Shown here: positions 1-6,591 of the stretch, in pieces
How the letters are laid out: each line of letters opens with the position of its first letter
Position numbering within the stretch: position 1 is the first letter of the stretch
NCBI GenBank assembly: GCA_964649195.1
Contig: CAZYPK010000158.1
Location: 1 to 12,560, forward strand
Length of the DNA stretch: 12,560 nt
Source of the DNA: JTS-RE9 sp964649195
Lineage (GTDB): Bacteria; Planctomycetota; Phycisphaerae; Phycisphaerales; Phycisphaeraceae
Direction: 5' to 3'
Position numbers and translations under genes: made by a program
Notes under the pieces: generated by a model
Databases searched by the model: none
What the model saw: only the letters and a program-made list of their open reading frames with translations
Told to the model about the DNA's origin: nothing

Positions 1-12
1 TCCGCGGGCTGA

Positions 13-111
13 AGCAAACGAAAATCGCGCGATCGGCGATCATGCCTGATCGTTCGCCTGCCGCGCGAGTTTCGTTTGCTCAGGCCCCCAAAGCGGGGCC
101 GTCGCAAACGA
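13..111. repeat. Nested and competing inverted repeats
   Basis: Positions 13-31 and 62-80 are inverted copies of each other over 19 bp with one mismatch (core AGCAAACGAAA / TTTCGTTTGCT). Between them a smaller 6-bp stem (CGATCA / TGATCG) sits around a TGCC loop. The right arm can also pair in a second way: TCGTTTGC at 72-79 is the exact complement of GCAAACGA at 104-111, and this alternative encloses a third stem, GGCCCC at 83-88 with GGGGCC at 95-100. The two pairings exclude each other. No coding sequence overlaps. The element may be a dispersed repeat, a transcript end of an upstream gene outside the window, or a structured leader; nothing in the window decides between these. Confidence 0.6.
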
Positions 112-114
112 ATC

Positions 115-138
115 GGCTCGGCGGGAGCCTCGCCCTCC
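115..138. repeat. GC-rich hairpin repeat (GGCTCGGCGGGAGCC type)
   Basis: GGCTC at 115-119 and GAGCC at 125-129 form a short stem, followed by TCGCCCTCCC. I recall this word (GGCGGGAGCCTCGCCCTCC and its complement) as a frequent intergenic repeat in planctomycete genomes, but only one copy is visible here, so its repeat status rests on memory. Confidence 0.35.
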
Positions 139-197
139 CATATGCTTTTGCCCTGTCGGCAACATCGAACAAATCAGGGCAAGACATGGATTTTCGC

Positions 198-226
198 TTG
201 AATCGGTTATTGAAACCGCTTACAGT
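198..226 (+). promoter_or_regulatory. Candidate sigma-70 promoter upstream of the small membrane protein
   Basis: TTGAAT at 198-203 (four of six matches to the -35 consensus) is separated by exactly 17 nt from TACAGT at 221-226 (four of six matches to the -10 consensus). The spacer holds a small stem, CGGTT/AACCG. Transcription would start about 85-90 nt before the ATG at 318, and the leader would include the dispersed repeat at 254-290. This is pattern matching only. Confidence 0.3.
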
Positions 227-253
227 TGACGCTGAGAAAGATGGCGGGGGATT

Positions 254-290
254 CTGAATAACATCATGCCCAAGCCGCTCGCGGCTCGCC
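254..290 (+). repeat. Dispersed repeat, copy 1 (GCCCAAGCCGC hairpin)
   Basis: The stretch contains CTGAATAAC, then GCCCAAGCCGCTCGCGGCT, whose AGCCGC/GCGGCT core forms a hairpin. The complement of 6507-6544 shows the same order of words: CTGAAATAACC, then GCGCCCAAGCCGCTTGCGGCT. The two copies differ by several substitutions and one small indel and lie in opposite orientation. They are probably members of a chromosomal intergenic repeat family. Confidence 0.5.
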
Positions 291-317
291 ACTGAACGCT
301 TCTTCGTCAGGTGAACC

Positions 318-524
318 ATGCTTGCATTGACGGAACTCGGCGCCGCCTTCTTCAGTCTCATCCTCACCATTGTCTCGATTTACTGCGGCATCAAAGGCGT
401 CATGGTATTGTTTGAACGCAATGCAACGAGTCGTTTGAAGAACATCGTTTACGGCTTATCATTGCTCGCGCTGTTTGGCGTCGGCATGTGGGCTGTAGGA
501 CGAGTCAGTGAGAACATGCACTGA
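318..524 (+). CDS. Small two-helix inner membrane protein, unknown function
   Basis: This 68-residue protein is not one I recognise. It has two hydrophobic segments, about residues 7-30 (ending near IYCGIKGVMVLF) and 43-62 (IVYGLSLLALFGVGMWAVG), joined by a short basic linker (ERNATSRLKN). This fits a small integral inner membrane protein with both ends on the same side. An AGGTG stretch lies 5-6 nt before the ATG and supports the start. A candidate promoter lies at 198-226. It is convergent with the sigma factor gene, and the shared spacer is filled by a large inverted repeat. It carries no signal peptidase motif, cysteine pair or metal ligand set. The hydrophobic periodicity makes a real gene more likely than chance, but there is no functional clue. 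Confidence 0.6.
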   Translation: MLALTELGAAFFSLILTIVSIYCGIKGVMVLFERNATSRLKNIVYGLSLLALFGVGMWAVGRVSENMH

Positions 525-557
525 TCGTCCATGTCACCGATGCGGCGCCCGGCGTCG

Positions 558-734
558 GGTGGCTGAAGCTTTGCGCCTTGGGTGGCTGGGGCTGGAGCTC
601 TGCGCAAGCCCCGGCCCAGGCGATCATCGACTTTCGGTTGCGCCATCGTGCATCTGGGCCGGGGCTTCGCGGACTCAGCCCCAGCCACCCGAGTGGACTC
701 AGCCCCACCCAAGTGGATTCAGCCCCAGCCACCC
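558..734. repeat. Large inverted repeat with tandem CAGCCCCAGCCACCC units
   Basis: Positions 580-619 and 654-690 form an imperfect 37-40 bp inverted repeat. GGGTGGCTGGGGCTG at 580-594 exactly complements CAGCCCCAGCCACCC at 676-690, and AAGCCCCGGCCCAG at 606-619 exactly complements CTGGGCCGGGGCTT at 654-667; the loop is 34 nt. To the right the element continues as three partial direct copies of GTGGACTCAGCCCC, with or without AGCCACCC, at about 669-692, 693-712 and 713-734. Another GGGTGGCTG lies to the left at 557-565. It fills the convergent spacer between the small membrane protein and the sigma factor gene, where it could act as a bidirectional transcript end, although there is no T-tract. 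It does not show the 7- or 8-nt phasing of the elements in the right half of the window. Confidence 0.75.
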
Positions 735-748
735 GCCTGCGCGAATTC

Positions 749-1690
749 TCAGGCGGCAGGCGCCGCGTCCAGAAAGGGATCGTGCGTGTCGTTCGCCACG
801 GTTCGCAGCGGTTTTCGCGAGCGCCTTCGCCGCCTGCCTTCACCGGCATGCGCCGCAAAGGGCGAATCGCTTTCGAGGCGCTCGTTGAGTTTCTGCAAAG
901 CCTCGATCTCGATCTGCCGCACGCGCTCGCGGGTCAGGCCGATCTTGTGGCCCACTTCCTTGAGGGTGAGGGGCTCTTGGCCATCGAGACCGAAACGAAG
1001 GCGCAGAATGGTTGCCTCGCGCTCGTCGATCATGTCCAGCAACTGCTGAATGGTTTCGAGGTCGTCGTTGTTGAGCACCTGCTCTTCCGGGGCGGGTGTC
1101 TTGGTGTCGGTGAGCAGTTCCGCCAGTGCGACGCCTTCCCGGTCCGCCGCCGAGGAGGATTGTGCCGGTCGCTGAAACGCACGGACCGCCTTGCGAACGA
1201 TGCGCACCTTCTTGGGTGTCAGCTCCATCGCCGCCGCCAGTTCCTGGGTCGAAGGCGAACGGCCAAGCTCATCTTCCAGATCGCGGAACGCTTTCTTCCA
1301 GCGGGCGATCAGTTCGACCATGTAGGCCGGGATGTGAATCGGCTGCACCGCGTTGATCAGCGCCCGCTTGATCGATTGCTTGATCCACCACGAGGCATAG
1401 GTGCTGAACCGCGCCCCCTGATCGGGATCGAACGCCTCGACGGCACGGAGCAGGCCGAGGTTGCCTTCTTCGATGAGGTCCTGAAGCGGCAGGCCGCGAT
1501 TGGAGAAACGCTTGGCGATGTTGACCACGAGGCGCAGATTGGAGCGGATCATGTGATCGCGCGCCATCGGGCAGTTTTCGTGCATGATCTTCCAGCAAAG
1601 CTCGCGCTCCTGATCGGCGGTGAGCAGCGCGGATTTGTCAATCTCGCGCAGGTAAAGCTCCAGCTCGCTTTTGACAGATGTTTCTCTCAT
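749..1690 (-). CDS. Sigma-70 family RNA polymerase sigma factor (group 1/2, RpoD/RpoS-like)
   Basis: This 313-residue cytoplasmic protein directs RNA polymerase to promoters. Region 1.2 is at about residues 8-36 (ELELYLREIDKSALLT). Region 2 spans 42-112 and includes NLRLVVNIAKRF, DLIEEGNLGLLRAVEAFDP, and FSTYASWWIKQSIKRALI, which melts and reads the -10 element. Region 3 is at about 118-195. Region 4 is at 208-272, with the -35 helix-turn-helix TLKEVGHKIGLTRERVRQIE. Region 1.1 and the long non-conserved insert of housekeeping RpoD are absent, so an alternative group 2 factor is more likely than the main one. I chose the ATG at 1690 because GGAGTGAGG lies just before it and homology begins there; the frame stays open upstream to 1846. 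The tail after region 4 is unusual: GEGRRRRRSRKPLR and then an acidic/Ala end. A 7-bp hairpin (733-739/750-756) overlaps the stop codon but has no T-tract. Confidence 0.93.
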   Translation of the reverse strand: MRETSVKSELELYLREIDKSALLTADQERELCWKIMHENCPMARDHMIRSNLRLVVNIAKRFSNRGLPLQDLIEEGNLGLLRAVEAFDPDQGARFSTYASWWIKQSIKRALINAVQPIHIPAYMVELIARWKKAFRDLEDELGRSPSTQELAAAMELTPKKVRIVRKAVRAFQRPAQSSSAADREGVALAELLTDTKTPAPEEQVLNNDDLETIQQLLDMIDEREATILRLRFGLDGQEPLTLKEVGHKIGLTRERVRQIEIEALQKLNERLESDSPFAAHAGEGRRRRRSRKPLRTVANDTHDPFLDAAPAA

Positions 1691-1807
1691 CCTCACTCCA
1701 TCCCTTCGTCGCTTGGGCGCTGACACCCTTGTGGGATGCCGACCTGAATGGAACCCTGCTCCGCTTCCTGTAACGTCGGCCCAAACGGGCGGGGTCTTAA
1801 GAGCGAT

Positions 1808-1831
1808 GGGGGGTGGGGAGGGGGAATGGGG
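1808..1831 (+). other. G-quadruplex motif upstream of the sigma factor gene
   Basis: On the plus strand G6, T, G4, A, G5, AAT, G4 follow one another, giving four G-runs of at least four with loops of 1, 1 and 3 nt. It lies 117 nt before the sigma factor ATG and directly beyond the T-tract of the terminator at 1836-1863. The genes on both sides are transcribed from the minus strand, so the G-runs are on the template strand, where a folded quadruplex could slow polymerase. The folding potential is read from sequence; the role is inferred. Confidence 0.6.
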
Positions 1832-1835
1832 CAGG

Positions 1836-1863
1836 AAAAAACCCACCCACAGGAGTGGGTGGG
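1836..1863 (-). terminator. Intrinsic terminator of the cytochrome / propeller unit
   Basis: Read on the minus strand, CCCACCCAC and GTGGGTGGG (1863-1855 and 1850-1842) form a perfect 9-bp stem with a 4-nt loop, followed at once by six T residues (1841-1836). It lies 50 nt after the stop of the propeller gene and in the direction of its transcription, so it most likely ends that unit and separates it from the sigma factor gene. Confidence 0.85.
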
Positions 1864-1878
1864 CTTTGGGGGTGTCAT

Positions 1879-1913
1879 CTCTGATTTCTGATTTCCGACT
1901 TCCGACCTCTGTT
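1879..1913. repeat. Single-armed heptamer repeat (five units)
   Basis: Five consecutive 7-nt units are in perfect phase: CTCTGAT, TTCTGAT, TTCCGAC, TTCCGAC, CTCTGTT (pattern YTYYGAY). The last base touches the stop codon of the minus-strand gene at 1914. No complementary arm is present nearby. The same unit family recurs at 11797-11831. This stretch lies in the 3' untranslated part of the propeller gene, before its terminator. Confidence 0.7.
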
Positions 1914-3392
1914 TCACTTGGGCAGTTTCCACAGCGTGTAATAGCCTGTGTTATGCAGTAGCGGCAGGCCCTTGTCGGAGCGGATGCCGGGCATCGCCAG
2001 TTCGTGCACCGAGCCGATCGCCAGGCCGTCGATCACCAGCCGGGCGCTCTTGGCGTCCTCGGCGATAGTGATGCTCTTGATCGTCGGCTTGGTGTGATCG
2101 ATTTCCGGGCTGCCGTAGTCGGATTGCAGGAAATAGGTGTAGGTCTTGATCGAATAGCTCTTCACATCCGCCGTGGTTTCCTTGTTCACCGGGTGGGTGA
2201 AGGTGAGCTCGAAGCCGTCGGGCTTGATGCGCATCTCGTGGACTTCGAAGGGGACTTTGCCGTTCCAGAAAATGCGATCGACGGCGCCTTGCTTGTTGCC
2301 GCGCGAGCCCCAGCCGCGGTTGGTGCCGCCGACGTAGAGCGAGCCGTCCTTGCGGTCGAAGAGCATGGGCACGTTGCCCGAGCCGAAGCCGGAGCGGAAG
2401 GCGAAGATGGCGGACTGGTACTGGCCGTCGATTTTTTCGAGGAAGACGCGATTGACCTGCGAGAAGGATTGATCGGAGATGAACATCTGCCCGGCGAAGG
2501 GGCCGAACTTGCCCTGGGTGTCGTCATATTCGACGCCGCTGGCGGAATTGCCGAGCTTGCCGTGCGGGACAAGGTTGGTGGGGGGGACGAAGTGAGGCAG
2601 TCGCGCTGCTTCGACATGCCAGCGGCTTTTGGTCTTAGGCTCTTCAGGGCGCGGTCCCATGGCTGCATTGACTTCGGGCAGGTCATACCACTTGAATCCG
2701 CCGGGGTGGCTCTGGAAGGAGCCGGGCTTGATGTGCTTGAAGGTGCTGGTGCCGTTCCACGGTCCCTGGTTGTCGCAGTAGAAGACATCGCCGTCGGGGC
2801 CGAAGCCGATGCCGCCGGGCGAGCGGATGCCGCTGGCGGTGGGGGTCATTTTGCCGTCGTGGGAAACGCGGACGCACCAGCCGCGGTAGGGGACATTGCT
2901 GTTGAACGAGCCGGTGAGGCAGAGCACGATCCACAGGTGGCCGTTCTTGTCGAATCTGGTGGAGAAGTTGTATTCGTGGTAGTCGCCGGAGATTTCCCAC
3001 TTGTCGCTGACGGTTTCGAAGAGGTCGGCCCGGCCGTCGCCGTCGAGGTCCTTGGCACGGGTGATCTCCGGCCGCTGGCAGATGTAAAGCCAGCCGTCGC
3101 GCTGCGCCAGGCCCAGGATTTCGTGAATGCCGCTGGCCCAGAGGGTGTATTTCATCCTGGCGGGGTCGGTCTGGGCGGGATTTTCGATCATCCAGATTTC
3201 GCCGCGCCGGGTGCCGACGGCAAGTTTGCCGTCGGGCATCATCTCGAGGCCGCCGGCTTCCATCACCGTTTCCTTCGGCGTGGTGAAGGCGACCATCGGA
3301 TAATAGTCGGCTTCGGTCGGGTTCTTCACCTGCGCGAAAGCGGAGGAGGCGAAGACGAAGCAGAGGACGGTATGGGGAATGAAGTGTTTCAT
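1914..3392 (-). CDS. Secreted beta-propeller dehydrogenase-like protein (PVC glucose/sorbosone dehydrogenase type)
   Basis: This 492-residue exported protein has a signal peptide (MKHFIPHTVLCFVFASSAFA, cut about residue 20) and then repeated blade motifs of the six-bladed glucose/sorbosone dehydrogenase fold: GGLEMMPDGKLAVGTRRGEIW at 47-67, GIRSPGGIGFGPDGDVFYCDNQG at 188-210, then similar SGVEYD and NVPMLFDRKDGSLYVGG. DLDGDGRADLF (115-125) is a calcium-loop-like acidic motif. The C-terminal part (from about 400) looks like a beta-sandwich ending in YYTLWKLPK. Family members are linked to sugar or alcohol oxidation with electron transfer to cytochromes; the substrate cannot be read. It follows a five-haem cytochrome gene on the same strand and is closed by the terminator at 1836-1863, so the two probably form one periplasmic unit. 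The ATG at 3392 gives a standard signal peptide; the ATG at 3410 adds six residues, and starting at 3470 would translate the palindrome. Confidence 0.85.
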   Translation of the reverse strand: MKHFIPHTVLCFVFASSAFAQVKNPTEADYYPMVAFTTPKETVMEAGGLEMMPDGKLAVGTRRGEIWMIENPAQTDPARMKYTLWASGIHEILGLAQRDGWLYICQRPEITRAKDLDGDGRADLFETVSDKWEISGDYHEYNFSTRFDKNGHLWIVLCLTGSFNSNVPYRGWCVRVSHDGKMTPTASGIRSPGGIGFGPDGDVFYCDNQGPWNGTSTFKHIKPGSFQSHPGGFKWYDLPEVNAAMGPRPEEPKTKSRWHVEAARLPHFVPPTNLVPHGKLGNSASGVEYDDTQGKFGPFAGQMFISDQSFSQVNRVFLEKIDGQYQSAIFAFRSGFGSGNVPMLFDRKDGSLYVGGTNRGWGSRGNKQGAVDRIFWNGKVPFEVHEMRIKPDGFELTFTHPVNKETTADVKSYSIKTYTYFLQSDYGSPEIDHTKPTIKSITIAEDAKSARLVIDGLAIGSVHELAMPGIRSDKGLPLLHNTGYYTLWKLPK

Positions 3393-3416
3393 GGGAAGGA
3401 TTTTGATCATTTGAAT

Positions 3417-3509
3417 CAAGCCCGATGGCGAGTCCGCGAGCCGTCGGGGTACCGAAGTGAACAGTGACATTCATTACCCCGACGGCTCGCGGACTCGCCA
3501 TCGGGCTTG
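3417..3509. repeat. Perfect 35-bp inverted repeat, dispersed family (CCCGATGGCGAGTCC)
   Basis: Positions 3417-3451 and 3475-3509 are exact reverse complements over 35 bp, with a 23-nt loop. The arm reads CAAGCCCGATGGCGAGTCCG and continues with CGAGCCGTCGGGGTA. One arm recurs at 12527-12560, cut by the window end, so the sequence is dispersed and not private to this site. It fills most of the 133-nt spacer between the cytochrome and propeller genes, starting 16 nt after the cytochrome stop. There is no T-tract, so simple termination is less likely than a stabilising or processing hairpin, or a REP-like element that inserted in a permissive place. I recall similar words in many planctomycete genomes. 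Confidence 0.9.
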
Positions 3510-3525
3510 GACGTGTTGATTTATT

Positions 3526-6423
3526 TCACCACACATACTCGACCGTGATCACCACCTTGCCGCCGACGAGTTTCACGGGCACGATCAGTTCCTGTTTGTT
3601 GCCTGCCGCCCGCACGATCGCCTTGGCGTCGCCGGTGACTTTGATCACCAGGTTCTTGTCGATGCGGTAGCCGCCTTGGACGTTTTCGATGCTGCCGGCA
3701 GCGAGGCGGGCGTAAAGATTTTCCGCTGATTTCGCTTCGATGGTCAGCGTGCGTTTGAGCGTGGCATCATCGTCGCCGTTCTTCGCGGCAACGTCTTCGT
3801 AGAAATCCTTCACGCCGACGCCGCCCTGGTTGATCACATACATGAAGGTGGGTCGGCGCAGCTTGTCGAGGGAATAACCCTTGAAGTCGATGCCCGCGGC
3901 GCGGGTGACATTGTTCGCCTTGAGCGGGGCAGGCCACGGGGCACTTTCGCTGTCGAGCATTGCAAGAGGCGGACCATCCGGCAGGTTGATCACGCTGTAG
4001 CCCGCCGGTGTCTGGAAGCCTGAGCCGCGATCGGTCCAGTGCTTGCTCGCGTCGATGAACTCCCCCTGCCAGATCATGGCGGGGCGAAGGGTGTTGGCGT
4101 CCCAGGCGATGTTCACCTTCTCCGGGTAGCCCACGCCGATGGCGCGGGGGCCTGCACCCTGGATGAAGTTGCGGTACATGACCGCTTCGGTCTCGTGCGA
4201 CAGGAGCATGGCGGCCCGGGCCAGCCCCGGCGGCAGCGGGCCTTTGCCGCCCATGCTCAGGTATCGCCAGATGTGTTCGATCTGCGACGCGGTGTTGCCG
4301 TCGAGAATATCCTGCCTCACGCTCTTTCCTTCAGGCCAGAACTGCGGCATGCGCGTGCCGGGGCGAAGCTGGGCGGGATTGAGCAGGTAACGGCCAAACC
4401 ACTCGCGCTGCAATCGCTGAGGCATGAAGGCCAGGTCCATCGCGGGAAGGCCCAGCGATTTCTCACCGGCAAACACGTGGCACTGCACGCACGACATGCC
4501 GCCGGTGCCCACCAGTGCCCGGCCATGCTTGACCGCATCCTTCTGCGACGGCGGGGTGATTTCCCATTTGAAACCGAGGTCGAGATTACCGTCATCGGGA
4601 TCGACCGGCCGAATGTTGACGATTAACTGGGGCTTTGCTTTCTCAAAGTCATCCACGAGGTGTACCGCCGCCGCGCCGAACACCGGCATGCGCGTGTTCA
4701 TGTAAGGACGCACCTTGGTGCCCTTGGTCAGAATCTCCGCAAGCCAGGGCTTGGTCAGCTTTTCGCCGACATCCCCCAGATGCGGCGGCAGACGCCCTTC
4801 ATCAGCCAGGTCTTCATAGGTGCCGGTGAACGAAGCCTTGTGCCCCTCTTCGGGGCCGCCCTTGTCGTGTCGCGCATGGCAGGCATAACAGTTGAGAGAA
4901 GTCATCGTGTGATCGACTTTCTCCACAGCGGTGAGCGCCGGGGAGGAATCGATCGTTTCCAGCGCGACGGCGATCGCGTCGATCTGGGCGGCGCTGAGGG
5001 AGAAGTTCTGCGAGAAGCCGACCGGTTTTTCACTGAGGCAGCCTTTGCCCTTGCCGCCTTTGAGCTGCGTGAGAGGCTTGGGCGCCAGGGCCAGATCGCT
5101 CGCCTTGACGCCATCGACCTGATGGCAGGCGACGCAGCCGACCATCGCGAAAATCGCTTTGCCTGCCTTGGCTTTTTCCGGGTCCATCACGAAGCCGCCT
5201 TCGGTGACGGCCTTCTTTTCTTCGCCGATGATGAAGCTGCCGTCCTTGTGATGGCTGAGCATGGCGGGCTTGATCTCCTGCCGGTTCACGCCCGGACCGC
5301 TGAGGAAGACGCGCAGTTCCTCGCCGCCGCCGGCCTCGAAGAATTCGACGGTGATGGCGTGCAGGCCTTTGTTGAGTTCGATGGAGCCGGACTGCTCGGC
5401 GGGGGCGTGGACGCCATCGTTGTCAACGACGACATCGCGGCCGATGGTGACCTTGCTGCCGTCATCGCTCCGCGAGGCGAAGGTGTAAACGCCGTCGCGC
5501 GGGATGTTGATGTAGCCTCGCATGCGCAGGCCCATGTTGTCTTTGCCGGCGGTCTTGCCCGGAGAAAACATGGACATCACGCCGGTCTCAACGGCCTTGA
5601 GCGAATCGAAATTCGGCAGCTTGTTCCATGAGCCGGCGTAAAGCTCGTAGCGCACGCCGGGAATCATCGCATCGGCAATGCCCGCCTGCTTGAGTGCTTC
5701 ATCATCACTGAAGCGGATGGACTGGCGCACGGTGCTGGTGCCCAGTCCGAAGGCGGAAGCGATGGAGAGGGCTTCGTCGTTGGTGAGGTTGAGCCTGGGC
5801 ATCCGGCCGCCGGCGCGCCATTTGTGCGGATCGAGCAGGAACGCGGCCAGCGCGGAGCCGCTTGAGTATTTCGCTTTGACATCAGGCAGCGGAACGGTGC
5901 CTTTGTCATCCTTGACGGATGCTTCTTTTTCCAGCGGTGCGTGACAGGCGGCACAACCGATGTTGTTGAAGATGTTCACGCCGTTGCCGGGTTTGCCGCT
6001 CAACCGGGGCGGTGTGCCGGCGGTGAGGGACATGAGATAATGCGTGAGCACTTCGACATGCTCATTGACGATTTTTTCAGGCACGGATGAAGGCGGGCCG
6101 GGCATGCGCGTGCCGGGCTTGACGGCGTGCGGATTCTTGACGAAGGCGGCAATCCACCGGGGGTTGAGCCGGTGGCCGACGTCTTTGAGGGAAGGCGCGG
6201 GGTTGGCTTGAATCCGCGCTGCCGCGGCGCCTTCCGCCTTGTGGCAGGCGACGCAGTTGAGTTCACCGATGAGCAGCCGGCCGCCGGCGGCATCCTTGGA
6301 TGCCGCGTGAAAACGATCAAAGCCCGGGACGGCCGGGGCGGCATCGGTGGTGATGGAACCAGCCCCGCCCATGATGGCGAGCAGGGAGAAGAAAAAAACA
6401 GGAGCGCCACGAAGATTTCGCAT
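3526..6423 (-). CDS. Secreted five-haem cytochrome c with PA14 domain (PVC type)
   Basis: The product has 965 residues, with an N-terminal signal peptide (about 1-29, hydrophobic core VFFFSLLAIMGGAG). Five CXXCH haem-binding motifs are visible: CVACH 57-61, CAACH 157-161, CVACH 430-434, CYACH 512-516 and CVQCH 645-649. Candidate distal methionines sit in RMP motifs at 106-108, 207-209, 578-580 and 691-693. A PA14 domain, a beta-barrel usually linked to carbohydrate binding, lies at about 257-378 (GYINIPRDGVYTFASRSDDG, then HAITVEFFEAGGGEELRV). The C-terminal third contains EAVMYRNFIQGAGPRAIGVG and IWQGEFIDASKHWTDRG, which I recall from PVC cytochrome/dehydrogenase fusions. It probably carries electrons from the propeller partner encoded next to it, in the periplasm. 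The ATG at 6423 gives the best signal peptide; an in-frame GTG at 6435 is an alternative. The substrate is unknown. Confidence 0.88.
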   Translation of the reverse strand: MRNLRGAPVFFFSLLAIMGGAGSITTDAAPAVPGFDRFHAASKDAAGGRLLIGELNCVACHKAEGAAAARIQANPAPSLKDVGHRLNPRWIAAFVKNPHAVKPGTRMPGPPSSVPEKIVNEHVEVLTHYLMSLTAGTPPRLSGKPGNGVNIFNNIGCAACHAPLEKEASVKDDKGTVPLPDVKAKYSSGSALAAFLLDPHKWRAGGRMPRLNLTNDEALSIASAFGLGTSTVRQSIRFSDDEALKQAGIADAMIPGVRYELYAGSWNKLPNFDSLKAVETGVMSMFSPGKTAGKDNMGLRMRGYINIPRDGVYTFASRSDDGSKVTIGRDVVVDNDGVHAPAEQSGSIELNKGLHAITVEFFEAGGGEELRVFLSGPGVNRQEIKPAMLSHHKDGSFIIGEEKKAVTEGGFVMDPEKAKAGKAIFAMVGCVACHQVDGVKASDLALAPKPLTQLKGGKGKGCLSEKPVGFSQNFSLSAAQIDAIAVALETIDSSPALTAVEKVDHTMTSLNCYACHARHDKGGPEEGHKASFTGTYEDLADEGRLPPHLGDVGEKLTKPWLAEILTKGTKVRPYMNTRMPVFGAAAVHLVDDFEKAKPQLIVNIRPVDPDDGNLDLGFKWEITPPSQKDAVKHGRALVGTGGMSCVQCHVFAGEKSLGLPAMDLAFMPQRLQREWFGRYLLNPAQLRPGTRMPQFWPEGKSVRQDILDGNTASQIEHIWRYLSMGGKGPLPPGLARAAMLLSHETEAVMYRNFIQGAGPRAIGVGYPEKVNIAWDANTLRPAMIWQGEFIDASKHWTDRGSGFQTPAGYSVINLPDGPPLAMLDSESAPWPAPLKANNVTRAAGIDFKGYSLDKLRRPTFMYVINQGGVGVKDFYEDVAAKNGDDDATLKRTLTIEAKSAENLYARLAAGSIENVQGGYRIDKNLVIKVTGDAKAIVRAAGNKQELIVPVKLVGGKVVITVEYVW

Positions 6424-6470
6424 TCGCAATCTCACAGTGCAAAGGATGAGCGGACTGAGCGCAGGGAATT

Positions 6471-6544
6471 CTGGATAACCTCCGATATACCGCGAACCAG
6501 GGGATCGCGAAGCCGCAAGCGGCTTGGGCGCGAGGTTATTTCAG
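6471..6544 (-). repeat. Dispersed repeat, copy 2, within an inverted repeat
   Basis: The complement of 6507-6544 matches 254-290 in word order (CTGAAATAACC, then GCCCAAGCCGCTTGCGGCT). AAGCCG/CGGCTT at 6510-6525 forms a stem with a CAAG loop. The outer words CTGGATAACCTC (6471-6482) and GAGGTTATTTCAG (6532-6544) are imperfect complements, so the whole stretch folds on itself. It lies just upstream of the cytochrome gene, where its promoter should be; I could not find a convincing -35/-10 pair there. Confidence 0.5.
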
Positions 6545-6591
6545 GATGCCCTGCAAGACTATACAGGTTGTCCGGGAAGATGGAAGGGTTT

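Noticed and set aside
525..748. A coding region reading through the convergent repeat cluster on either strand
   Set aside because: Open frames here consist of repeated PQPPEWTQPHP-like words created by the tandem repeats, and have no start support.
2004..3467. A 487-codon open frame antisense to the propeller gene
   Set aside because: It is an alanine/valine/glycine-rich mirror of a GC-rich gene, without any domain words; the opposite strand has a signal peptide and clear propeller motifs.
4660..5631. A 323-codon open frame antisense to the cytochrome gene
   Set aside because: It is low-complexity Ala/Val/Asp-rich sequence with no recognisable motif, overlapping two haem motifs and the PA14 domain on the real strand.
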